DNA of 6,110 bases from Fimbriimonadales bacterium (GCA_025060055.1 JANXCK010000086.1:1-6110); one strand, 5' to 3'. Positions 1 through 5,475 are shown, numbered from the stretch's first letter. Notes: generated by a model from the letters alone, not told the origin. A program made the numbers and translations.

Positions 1-156
1 CTGTGCCCAAGTGCGCATTTTGCCGAGCTTGCCTTGCTTGTACGCCAGCAGCGCGAGCCAGCGATAGGCATGCAACAGTCCTTCGCGCTCAAACGGATTG
101 GAGGGCATCCACTCCGTCCCGTTTTCAAGGGCACGGAGCAGATACTGCTCGCTCAC
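1..156 (-). CDS. Partial unrecognised helical protein (N-terminal part, runs off left edge)
   Basis: Reading the minus strand from a GTG at 156 gives 52 open codons to the window edge. The peptide looks like real protein rather than a shadow: it begins SEQYLLRALENG, continues through NPFEREGLLHAYRWLALL and then AYKQGKLGKMRTWAQ, an alternation of Leu/Ala/aromatic and charged residues typical of amphipathic helices, possibly TPR-like. No catalytic motif is visible and I do not recognise the family. The start is uncertain. In-frame GTG codons also lie at 165 and 171, and an ATG at 108 follows a GGACGGAG stretch that could act as a ribosome binding site. No Shine-Dalgarno site precedes the GTG starts. 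The gene is divergent from nuoG with only about 43 bp between starts. It is the first part of a gene whose 3' end is outside the window, so its length and function cannot be judged. Confidence 0.5.
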   Translation of the reverse strand, partial: MSEQYLLRALENGTEWMPSNPFEREGLLHAYRWLALLAYKQGKLGKMRTWAQ

Positions 157-184
157 GATAGACACAGACACAGCACGCGTCGGG

Positions 185-190
185 TATAAT
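185..190 (+). promoter_or_regulatory. -10 element TATAAT of nuoG, probably giving a leaderless mRNA
   Basis: A perfect TATAAT ends 9 nt before the nuoG ATG at 200. Transcription normally starts about 6-8 nt downstream of the -10 hexamer, so the transcript should begin at or within a few bases of the start codon. No Shine-Dalgarno sequence lies between hexamer and ATG (cccgccgct). A convincing -35 is lacking; the best match is tagaca at 159-164, with an over-long 20-nt spacer. The same element read on the other strand (ATTATACC) is a poor -10, so divergent firing for the left-hand gene is possible but unsupported. Confidence 0.7.
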
Positions 191-199
191 CCCGCCGCT

Positions 200-2422
200 A
201 TGCCGAAGCCTAAGCATGCCGAGCCGAAGCTCGTGAATATCGAAATCAACGGCATCCCCCTCCAAGTGCCCGAAGGCGAGCTGCTGGTGGAAGCCGCCAA
301 GCGCGTGCAAGCCGACATCCCCATCTTCTGCTACCACAAATATATGCAGCCTGTGGGGATGTGCCGTATGTGCCTTGTGGAAGTGGGCTACAAGCAACCC
401 GACGGGAGCGTGCGCAAAATGCCCAAGCCACAAGCATCCTGCACGCTACCCTGCACCGAAGGGCTGGTTGCATGGACAGAGACCGAGCAAATCATCAAAG
501 ACCGCCGCGCCGTACTGGAGTTCCTGCTGATAAACCACCCGCTGGACTGCCCCATCTGCGATCGGGGCGGCGAGTGTCCCCTCCAGAATAACACTCAGTT
601 TTACGGACCTTCCACCAGCCGCTACATCGAAATCAAACGCCATTTGCCGAAGGCATTCCCGCTGTCGAAGTATGTGGCGCTGGATTTGGAGCGGTGCATT
701 CAGTGTGGACGCTGTGTGCGCTTCACCGAAGAGGTGTCGGGCGATTCACAGCTGGCATTCCTGTTCCGTGGAGCGCAAACGCAACCCCACACTTTCCAAC
801 TGACGGAGTTCACCAGTCGGTTCAGCGGGAATGTGATTGAGATTTGCCCTGTGGGTGCGCTTACCAGTCGCACCTACCGTTTCCGCGCCCGACCGTGGGA
901 CATCACTACGCAGAAAACGGTCTGTACGATGTGTTCCAACGGCTGCAACCTATATGTGGACAGTCGCGCGGGTAAGGTGGTGCGCTTCAACGCTCGCGAG
1001 AACCCCGCCGTGAACGAGACATGGACTTGCGACAAGGGCAAGTTCGAGCAGACCTATATGCACGCGCCTGACCGCACCCTGCAGCCGATGGTACGGCGCG
1101 GCAAAGAGTGGCAACCCATCACTTGGGGCGACGCCTACGACCTGCTGCTGCAACGCTGGAGCGAGCTCAGCAAGGAGCGCGGCGGGCGTGCAATTGCGGG
1201 AATCGCAGGGCACAAACTCAGCAACGAGTCGCTGTACCTCTTCCAGAAACTGCTACGCGGCGCGTTCCAGACGAATAACATCGACCATCGCTTCACGCGT
1301 TATCAGGGCGCACTGACCGCGCCACCCGTGCAGAACGAATATCGTGACTTAGAGGCGACGACACTCATTTTTGTTGTCGGCTCGGACTTGGTGGACGAGC
1401 AGCCGATGGTGTTCCTGCGGGCGCGTAAGGCGTGGCGATACGACGGCGTGCAGGCGATTGTCGCCTACCCATTGCCGAACGCCGTGGAGGAGTTCGCCGT
1501 GCTGAGCCTGCGCTACTTGCCTGGCACGGAAGACGCCCTGCTAAAGGGCTTGCTGCACGCGCTCCTCGAAATGCTACCCGCGCCGTCTGCCGATACTGCG
1601 CCGCTGAAGGCACGCCTGAGCGACTGCACGCCTGCGTGGACACAAGACCAGACGGGCGTGCCCGCCGATACGCTGCTTGCAGCTGCACGCCAGATTGCCG
1701 AAGCGCCCAGCATGCTGATTCTGGCAGGCGAGAAAGTGTGGAATCACCCTCGCGCGAGCGAAGTGATAGAACTGTTGCAGGTGCTGCACCAGCTCACGGG
1801 CAACGACGCCCGCGAGGAGGGCGGCTTGAACCTGATGCCCGCAGGCGCGAACCAGCAAGGTGCGCTGGAGCTGGGCGTTGTGCCGCATCTGCTGCCCGGC
1901 TACGCACGGGTGGACGACCCGACGGCGCGCGCGCGTTTCGAGGGGGCTTGGGGAATGCCTCTCCCTGCCGAGGTTGGGCTGCACACCGATGCCATCTTCC
2001 AAGCGTGCCTGCAGGGCGAGGTGCAGATGCTCTACCTCGTCGGGGCAGACCCTGTGAGCGAGCATTACGAGCCGACACTTGCCGAACGCGCCCTGCGCGC
2101 CTGCGAGTTCGTGGTTGTGCAGGATGTGCGCATGACAGACACCGCTCGCTACGCCGATTTGCTGCTGCCCGCCTGCCCCTTCACCGAGTACGAAGGCACT
2201 TTCACCAACTGGGAACGGCGTGTGCAACGCTTCTGGCAGGCGCATCCACCGCAGGGCGCGGCGAAAGCCGACTGGCAGGTGTTTGCGGAACTGTGGCTGC
2301 GCACACAACGCCAAACCCCGCCGTTCAACGCCCGTGAAATCATGCGCGAAATCGCGCAGCTGGTTCCCGCCTTCGCCGCATGCGCTTACGAGCAGCTCAG
2401 CGAGACGGGCACGCGCTTATGA
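200..2422 (+). CDS. nuoG: NADH-quinone oxidoreductase subunit G (complex I iron-sulphur subunit)
   Basis: NuoG sits in the peripheral arm of membrane-bound complex I and carries electrons from NADH/FMN towards quinone. The 740-residue protein shows the full ligand set. An N-terminal 2Fe-2S ferredoxin domain has C44, C55, C58 and C81. The His-Cys 4Fe-4S site HPLDCPICDRGGEC has H113, C117, C120 and C126. The next 4Fe-4S site has C166, C169 and C172, plus C216 in EICPVGA. An extra 4Fe-4S site matching N7 has C242, C245, C249 and C277. From about residue 280 onward it has the molybdopterin-oxidoreductase-like fold, which binds no molybdenum cofactor in complex I. The length is close to the Thermus subunit (about 780) and shorter than E. 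coli (about 900). I chose ATG 200 because the reading frame open from 98 adds 34 unrelated residues and overlaps the promoter; ATG 200 follows TATAAT directly. No other nuo gene is present, which is unusual because nuo genes are normally clustered. The stop overlaps that of convergent ppa. Confidence 0.95.
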   Translation: MPKPKHAEPKLVNIEINGIPLQVPEGELLVEAAKRVQADIPIFCYHKYMQPVGMCRMCLVEVGYKQPDGSVRKMPKPQASCTLPCTEGLVAWTETEQIIKDRRAVLEFLLINHPLDCPICDRGGECPLQNNTQFYGPSTSRYIEIKRHLPKAFPLSKYVALDLERCIQCGRCVRFTEEVSGDSQLAFLFRGAQTQPHTFQLTEFTSRFSGNVIEICPVGALTSRTYRFRARPWDITTQKTVCTMCSNGCNLYVDSRAGKVVRFNARENPAVNETWTCDKGKFEQTYMHAPDRTLQPMVRRGKEWQPITWGDAYDLLLQRWSELSKERGGRAIAGIAGHKLSNESLYLFQKLLRGAFQTNNIDHRFTRYQGALTAPPVQNEYRDLEATTLIFVVGSDLVDEQPMVFLRARKAWRYDGVQAIVAYPLPNAVEEFAVLSLRYLPGTEDALLKGLLHALLEMLPAPSADTAPLKARLSDCTPAWTQDQTGVPADTLLAAARQIAEAPSMLILAGEKVWNHPRASEVIELLQVLHQLTGNDAREEGGLNLMPAGANQQGALELGVVPHLLPGYARVDDPTARARFEGAWGMPLPAEVGLHTDAIFQACLQGEVQMLYLVGADPVSEHYEPTLAERALRACEFVVVQDVRMTDTARYADLLLPACPFTEYEGTFTNWERRVQRFWQAHPPQGAAKADWQVFAELWLRTQRQTPPFNAREIMREIAQLVPAFAACAYEQLSETGTRL

Positions 2423-2950
2423 GGTGCGATACGCTTGCCGAAACCGCGCGTGCGCCTGCATGATAATCTCGCGGGCGTGCGCCGAGCCGTGCCAGCCCAG
2501 CATCGCCGTCGGCTTGCCCTCTAACTCTTTGTAAACCTCGAAAAAGTGCTGCACCTCGCGCAGGGTGTGCTTGCGCAGGTCGGTGAGTTCGTTGACCTCC
2601 TCGAAGCGCGGGTCGTGGGACGGCACGGCGATAATCTTCTCGTCGCGCCCCTTGTCGTCTTCCATCACCAGCACGCCCAGTGGCTGCGTCATCACCACAC
2701 AGCCCGTGAAACTAGGGTCAGTGATAATCACCAGCGCGTCTAAGGCATCGCCGTCTTCCGAAAGCGTCTGCGGAATAAAGCCGTAGTCGCCTGGATAATG
2801 CACAGGCGAATACAGCACACGATCGAGCCGAAACACGCCGTAGTGCGGGTCATACTCGATCTTGTTGCGCGTGCCTTTGGGAATTTCAATCACCACTGGC
2901 ACCACATACGGCGCGTCTTCACCCAGCGGCAAGTGATACAGATTCTGCAT
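2417..2950 (-). CDS. ppa: Inorganic pyrophosphatase, family I (soluble)
   Basis: This cytoplasmic, Mg-dependent enzyme hydrolyses pyrophosphate to two phosphates and pulls PPi-releasing reactions forward. The 177-residue protein has the usual bacterial family I length. By alignment from memory with the E. coli enzyme, the active-site residues are all present: E22, K30, E32, R44, Y52, Y56, the metal-binding aspartates D66, D68 and D71 in EDGDALDALV, D98, D103, K105, and Y140-K141. The signature has Ala where Pro is commonest (DGDALD rather than DGDPLD), a conservative variant I do not expect to affect function. The ATG lies 5 nt after the argG stop, with no good Shine-Dalgarno site, so translation is probably coupled to argG by re-initiation. 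Its TAA overlaps the nuoG TGA on the opposite strand, leaving no room for an intergenic terminator. Confidence 0.96.
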   Translation of the reverse strand: MQNLYHLPLGEDAPYVVPVVIEIPKGTRNKIEYDPHYGVFRLDRVLYSPVHYPGDYGFIPQTLSEDGDALDALVIITDPSFTGCVVMTQPLGVLVMEDDKGRDEKIIAVPSHDPRFEEVNELTDLRKHTLREVQHFFEVYKELEGKPTAMLGWHGSAHAREIIMQAHARFRQAYRTS

Positions 2951-2955
2951 GGTTC

Positions 2956-4158
2956 TCAGCCGTTCTCGCGTTGCTTGATTTGGTAGTACAGGCGGGCGGG
3001 CATGCCGTGCGCCTTGACCGCGCCGCTCATCTCCGACTGGTCGAAGCTCTTGTCGTCAAACGACGCTGCGGCGGCATCGTACAGCGCCCAACGGCTCTCG
3101 CGCCCGACCACCGTCGCGCTGCCCTTATACAGGCGCAGCCACACCTTGCCCGACACGCGCTCCTGCACCTTGTTGATAAACGCCTCCAGCGACTCTTTGA
3201 ACGGGTCAATCCACAGCCCTGCGTAGGCGAGTTCCGCCCAGGCGCGGTCGGCTTGCGCCTTGAAGCGCAGCTCGTCGCGCGTGCAAACTAACGCCTCCAG
3301 CGCGCGGTGCGCCGTAATCAGCGTCACGGCGGCGGGGCACTCGTAGTTCTCGCGCACTTTTAGCCCAATCATGCGGTCTTCCATCATATCGATGCGCCCC
3401 ACACCATGTTCGCCCGCCAACTCGTTCAGGTACTGAATGAGTTGCAGCGGCGCCATCGGCTGACCGTCGACAGCGACGGGTACACCCTGTTCGAAGGCAA
3501 TCTCAATAATCTGCGGGGCATGGCGCGCCTCTTGGGGACTGCGTGTCCACTTGTAAATCTCTTCGGGGGGCGCGTAGCTGGGGTCTTCCAGTCGTCCACC
3601 CTCGACGGAGCGTCCCCACAGGTTCTCGTCGATGCTCCAGATTTTCTGGCTACTTTGATGGATGGGCACGCCGCGGGCGCGGGCGTACTCGATTTCTTCG
3701 GAGCGCGTCATGTTGCGTTCGCGCATCGGGGCGATAATCGGCGTGTTGGGCATCAGTGTGCGCAGCATAAACTCGATGCGGAACTGATCGTTGCCCTTGC
3801 CTGTGCAGCCGTGCGCGAAGGCGTCCACGCGCGGCAGCGTCTGCGCCACCTGCACAGCTTTTTGGGCAATCAGCGGGCGTGCGATTGCTGTGCTGAGCGG
3901 GTAGCCCTGATAGTCGGCGTTTGCTTTGACAGCAGGCACGCAGTAATCGCTTGCGAACTCGGCACGGGCGTCTACCGTGTAATGCTCTGTGCCCAAGATT
4001 TTAGCGCGTTGCGCAGCGTCCTCAATCTCCTCGCGTGGCTGCCCCACATCGACTGTTACGGTCACTACATGCTCGAATCCGTACTCCTCTCGCAGCAGCG
4101 GGATGCAGACGGTAGTATCCAACCCGCCTGAATAGACCAGCACGACCGTCTTGTCCAT
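2956..4158 (-). CDS. argG: Argininosuccinate synthase
   Basis: ArgG joins citrulline and aspartate using ATP, giving argininosuccinate, AMP and pyrophosphate, the penultimate step of arginine biosynthesis in the cytoplasm. The 400-residue product has the family's usual length. The N-terminal nucleotide-binding loop is VYSGGLDTT (residues 8-16). YPLSTAIARPLIA follows at 86-98, and the family signature GCTGKGNDQFRIE lies at 117-129. The C-terminal half (about 170-400) matches the synthetase/multimerisation domain in layout, for example KVWLRLYKGSATVVGRES. I chose ATG 4158. An in-frame TTG at 4179 would add seven residues (MGILSAP), but it overlaps the -10 hexamer TATACT, and the MDKTVVLVYSGG start fits the family better. 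It is the first gene of a unit with ppa, which begins 5 nt after its stop and removes its pyrophosphate product. The start lacks a Shine-Dalgarno site. Confidence 0.97.
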   Translation of the reverse strand: MDKTVVLVYSGGLDTTVCIPLLREEYGFEHVVTVTVDVGQPREEIEDAAQRAKILGTEHYTVDARAEFASDYCVPAVKANADYQGYPLSTAIARPLIAQKAVQVAQTLPRVDAFAHGCTGKGNDQFRIEFMLRTLMPNTPIIAPMRERNMTRSEEIEYARARGVPIHQSSQKIWSIDENLWGRSVEGGRLEDPSYAPPEEIYKWTRSPQEARHAPQIIEIAFEQGVPVAVDGQPMAPLQLIQYLNELAGEHGVGRIDMMEDRMIGLKVRENYECPAAVTLITAHRALEALVCTRDELRFKAQADRAWAELAYAGLWIDPFKESLEAFINKVQERVSGKVWLRLYKGSATVVGRESRWALYDAAAASFDDKSFDQSEMSGAVKAHGMPARLYYQIKQRENG

Positions 4159-4168
4159 CGGTGCTGAG

Positions 4169-4174
4169 AGTATA
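4169..4174 (-). promoter_or_regulatory. -10 element TATACT of the argG-ppa unit, probably giving a leaderless mRNA
   Basis: On the minus strand TATACT is followed by 10 nt (ctcagcaccg) and then the argG ATG. The expected transcription start therefore falls within a few bases of the start codon, and no Shine-Dalgarno sequence fits in between. No clear -35 is seen at a 16-18 nt spacing. The arrangement matches those upstream of nuoG and the 4793 gene. Confidence 0.6.
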
Positions 4175-4280
4175 CCCAAGCCGCATGGGGGTACGAGAGG
4201 ATTGTAATATGTGCCTCACAAGTAAAATCGTCTTGTTTTGGGCGCGTTGCGGACATGCCCCCACAAGGCATTCCGAGTAG

Positions 4281-4301
4281 GGGCGGGTTCCCAACCCGCC
4301 C
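4281..4301. repeat. Short perfect palindrome (9-bp arms, 3-nt loop)
   Basis: The arms gggcgggtt (4281-4289) and aacccgccc (4293-4301) are exact reverse complements around the loop ccc. It lies upstream of the divergent argG start with no U-tract on either side, so it is not a standard terminator. From memory, GGGCGGGTT...AACCCGCCC palindromes recur between genes in several bacterial phyla, so this is probably a dispersed intergenic repeat. Copy number cannot be assessed here. Confidence 0.7.
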
Positions 4302-4369
4302 AGCAGAAAAGGGATGATTTCAAACTGGAGACCCTTATGTCCCTCAAAAGTTACAAGCTCCCTTTTTGA

Positions 4370-4461
4370 CCCTCACCCCCAACCCCTCTCCCGCCACGCG
4401 GGAGAGGGGAGTCAAGTTCCCCCTCTCCCACGCGGTGGGAGAGGGAGGCAGGGGGTGAGGG
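4370..4461. repeat. Composite palindromic element: two hairpins within 11-bp inverted arms (REP/REPIN-like)
   Basis: The outer arms ccctcaccccc (4370-4380) and gggggtgaggg (4451-4461) are exact reverse complements. Inside lie two further perfect hairpins. The first pairs cccctctcccgc (4383-4394) with gcgggagagggg (4398-4409) around loop cac. The second pairs ccctctcccac (4421-4431) with gtgggagaggg (4435-4445) around loop gcg. The two hairpins share the CCCTCTCCC/GGGAGAGGG core, so the 92-bp unit can fold as a three-way cruciform. This resembles paired inverted REP units (REPINs), which are mobilised in trans by RAYT transposases; no such gene is in the window. From memory, the CCCTCACCCCC...CCCTCTCCC motif is common in intergenic repeats of many bacteria and is often mis-translated as a Pro/Arg-rich hypothetical protein. 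It is non-coding here. Confidence 0.85.
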
Positions 4462-4498
4462 CAACACGGCGTCTGAAGCAGCGATTGATATTACAAAG

Positions 4499-4546
4499 GG
4501 GGAACCGAGCGTTTTTCCTGGTTCCCCTCGCGGAGCGGGGGGAACC
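4499..4546. repeat. Triple inverted/direct repeat of GGGGAACC
   Basis: The 8-mer ggggaacc occurs at 4499-4506 and 4539-4546, and its reverse complement ggttcccc at 4520-4527. The middle copy can pair with either neighbour, giving two mutually exclusive hairpins with loops of 13 and 11 nt. No gene begins close downstream, so a switch role is unlikely. It looks like another dispersed GC-rich palindromic repeat adjoining the composite element on its left. Confidence 0.6.
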
Positions 4547-4607
4547 TCAAGGAGGGGGGGCTTTCAGGAAATCAGCACCGCCAGCGATTTTGAACTTGGA
4601 GCGTGTA

Positions 4608-4632
4608 CCCTTGTCAGGCAAGGGGGTGAGGG
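4608..4632. repeat. Hairpin plus third copy of the GGGGGTGAGGG arm
   Basis: Arms cccttg (4608-4613) and caaggg (4619-4624) flank the loop tcagg. Overlapping the right arm, gggggtgaggg at 4622-4632 is identical to the right outer arm of the composite element at 4451-4461. This suggests that the repeat cluster extends to about 4632, perhaps with a nested or truncated unit between 4462 and 4632. Confidence 0.6.
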
Positions 4633-4780
4633 TGGGAAAACGGGACTTGATTGTTGAGGCACTTACCAACTGGCTTAGCAAACGCCGCCATGTCGTCGGT
4701 GAGATGCCGATGCCACGCACGCGCCGTATGTAGCTCGGCGTCTCCCTGACGGGGTTGCGGGATTTACTCTGCCGAGTCGG

Positions 4781-4786
4781 TATAAT
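4781..4786 (+). promoter_or_regulatory. -10 element TATAAT of the 4793 gene, probably giving a leaderless mRNA
   Basis: A perfect TATAAT is followed by only 6 nt (ccagtt) and then ATG 4793. The expected transcription start coincides with the A of the ATG. There is no Shine-Dalgarno site. No good -35 is seen at 16-18 nt spacing; ttgcgg at 4755-4760 is a poor match with a 20-nt spacer. Confidence 0.75.
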
Positions 4787-4792
4787 CCAGTT

Positions 4793-5350
4793 ATGGCGAA
4801 GTTCAAGGAAGGCGATCGGGTGCAGGTGCGTGCCCGCGCGGTACAAGGCAAGGAGGCACTGGAAGGACGCTACGCGCCCCATCTGGCGAACGCCACAGGC
4901 GCGATTTTGAAAGTCTACACGCCGCAAGAGATCGCCGTCGAGTTGGACTTGGACAGTCTGCCCGAATCGATTCGGGAACGCCACGCCGAGCAGCAGGCAC
5001 GCATGCACGAGCGCTGGCTCAACTCGCTTTCGGAAGAGGCACGGAACCGCCTCACACAGGAGGAAACCACCTTTCGCCTGCGGTATGTTGTACTGCTTGC
5101 AGAAGACGACCTAATCCCCCTGAAGACGGCGCGGTCTGCATCGAGTGCGCCGAAGGCAACGCCTGCCTCGAAGCGAACGGTTTCCCCCCAGTCAGCGGGC
5201 AGCGCGCCGTCGGCATCCACAGCGACGCCCGCGGCAAAGCCCGCCCGCAAGCCCCCGAACACGGCTCAGCCACCCCGACGCCCCACCTCTGAAGAGCTGG
5301 AACAGCTGGAAGAACAGTACCTCAAAACGCGAAAACGCAGCAAGTCGTGA
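4793..5350 (+). CDS. Unrecognised protein with possible SH3/KOW-like barrel and low-complexity basic tail
   Basis: I do not recognise a named family for this 185-residue protein. The N-terminus (FKEGDRVQVRAR, then TGAILKVYTPQEIAVELD, to about residue 52) reads like the first strands of a small SH3/KOW-type barrel. A charged helical insert follows at about 55-90, and a last strand TFRLRYVVLLAEDDLI lies at 93-108. Residues 112-163 are a low-complexity linker of Ala, Pro, Ser, Thr and Lys. The end (165-185) is a predicted helix, SEELEQLEEQYLKTRKR, with a basic tail. There is no signal peptide or membrane segment, so it is probably cytoplasmic; the basic tail and barrel would suit nucleic-acid or ribosome contact, but that is inference only. 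ATG 4793 is supported by the TATAAT 6 nt upstream. It is preceded by the repeat cluster and followed by a separately promoted gene, so it is probably transcribed alone. Confidence 0.85.
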   Translation: MAKFKEGDRVQVRARAVQGKEALEGRYAPHLANATGAILKVYTPQEIAVELDLDSLPESIRERHAEQQARMHERWLNSLSEEARNRLTQEETTFRLRYVVLLAEDDLIPLKTARSASSAPKATPASKRTVSPQSAGSAPSASTATPAAKPARKPPNTAQPPRRPTSEELEQLEEQYLKTRKRSKS

Positions 5351-5393
5351 TGTCGAATCCCCCAGATTCTCACTGAGGACTCCAAAATCATGG

Positions 5394-5399
5394 TATACT
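5394..5399 (+). promoter_or_regulatory. Extended -10 element (TGG-TATACT) of the 5476 gene
   Basis: TATACT is preceded by TG at 5391-5392 with one base between, the TGn extended -10 pattern, which can compensate for the lack of a recognisable -35. The expected start near 5405-5407 gives a leader of about 70 nt, in contrast to the leaderless arrangement of the other genes here. Confidence 0.6.
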
Positions 5400-5410
5400 T
5401 GATTCAGACG

Positions 5411-5459
5411 GCGAGCGTTTCTCGGACGCCTCGCTTCGCAGATCAACGCCGAATCTGCG
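5411..5459 (+). promoter_or_regulatory. Two consecutive hairpins in the 5' leader of the 5476 gene
   Basis: Hairpin 1 pairs GCGA (5411-5414) with TCGC (5431-5434), and GCGT (5415-5418) with ACGC (5426-5429), with one bulged C at 5430 and a 7-nt loop. Hairpin 2 is a perfect 7-bp stem, cgcagat (5437-5443) with atctgcg (5453-5459), and a 9-nt loop. The second stem ends 5 nt before the Shine-Dalgarno site. It matches no riboswitch class that I recognise. It may stabilise the mRNA or modulate translation. Confidence 0.45.
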
Positions 5460-5464
5460 CTTTT

Positions 5465-5470
5465 AGGAGG
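5465..5470 (+). promoter_or_regulatory. Strong Shine-Dalgarno site AGGAGG
   Basis: AGGAGG with a 5-nt gap (agcct) precedes ATG 5476 and fixes that start. It is the only near-perfect ribosome binding site seen at a gene start in this window. Confidence 0.85.
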
Positions 5471-5475
5471 AGCCT

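Larger units (their letters stand above)
4159..4792. other. Non-coding intergenic region between divergent argG and the 4793 gene
   Basis: This stretch holds the argG -10 element near its left end, the palindromic repeats between 4281 and 4632, and the -10 element of the next gene at its right end. Between 4190 and 4280 I see nothing recognisable. From 4633 to 4780 there is no repeat or RNA that I recognise, only a 33-codon open frame from GTG 4632 to TAG 4733 that may be chance. The long open frames through the repeat cluster translate low-complexity Pro/Gly/Arg-rich sequence and are not genes. Confidence 0.7.

Noticed and set aside
98..199. A 34-residue N-terminal extension of nuoG from ATG 98
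   Set aside because: It does not resemble NuoG, covers the TATAAT element and overlaps the coding sequence on the opposite strand; ATG 200 fits family and promoter.
1432..2337. 301-codon plus-strand and 246-codon minus-strand (1574-2314) frames inside nuoG
   Set aside because: Arg/Ala-rich or Cys/His-rich shadow frames of a clearly real GC-rich gene.
3406..4131. 241-codon plus-strand frame antisense to argG
   Set aside because: Shadow frame of a well-conserved gene with every ArgG motif in place; no start signals.
4159..4179. TTG start at 4179 for argG, adding seven residues
   Set aside because: The extension overlaps the -10 hexamer TATACT, and MDKTVVLVYSGG is the expected N-terminus.
4281..4632. 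A CRISPR array
   Set aside because: The repeats differ from each other, spacing is irregular and the units are palindromes with no spacer-repeat periodicity; no cas genes nearby.
4314..4733. 139-codon plus-strand open frame through the repeat cluster
   Set aside because: Its translation is the familiar Pro/Gly/Arg-rich read-through of CCCTCACCCCC...CCCTCTCCC palindromes, not a protein; only its last 33 codons are listed as a weak separate possibility.
4547..5008. 153-codon minus-strand open frame
   Set aside because: It covers the promoter and first third of the 4793 gene and repeat-derived sequence; no recognisable domain.
5355..5369. Intrinsic terminator after the 4793 gene (gaatc/gattc hairpin)
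   Set aside because: Only a 5-bp AT-rich stem with no following T-run; too weak to call.
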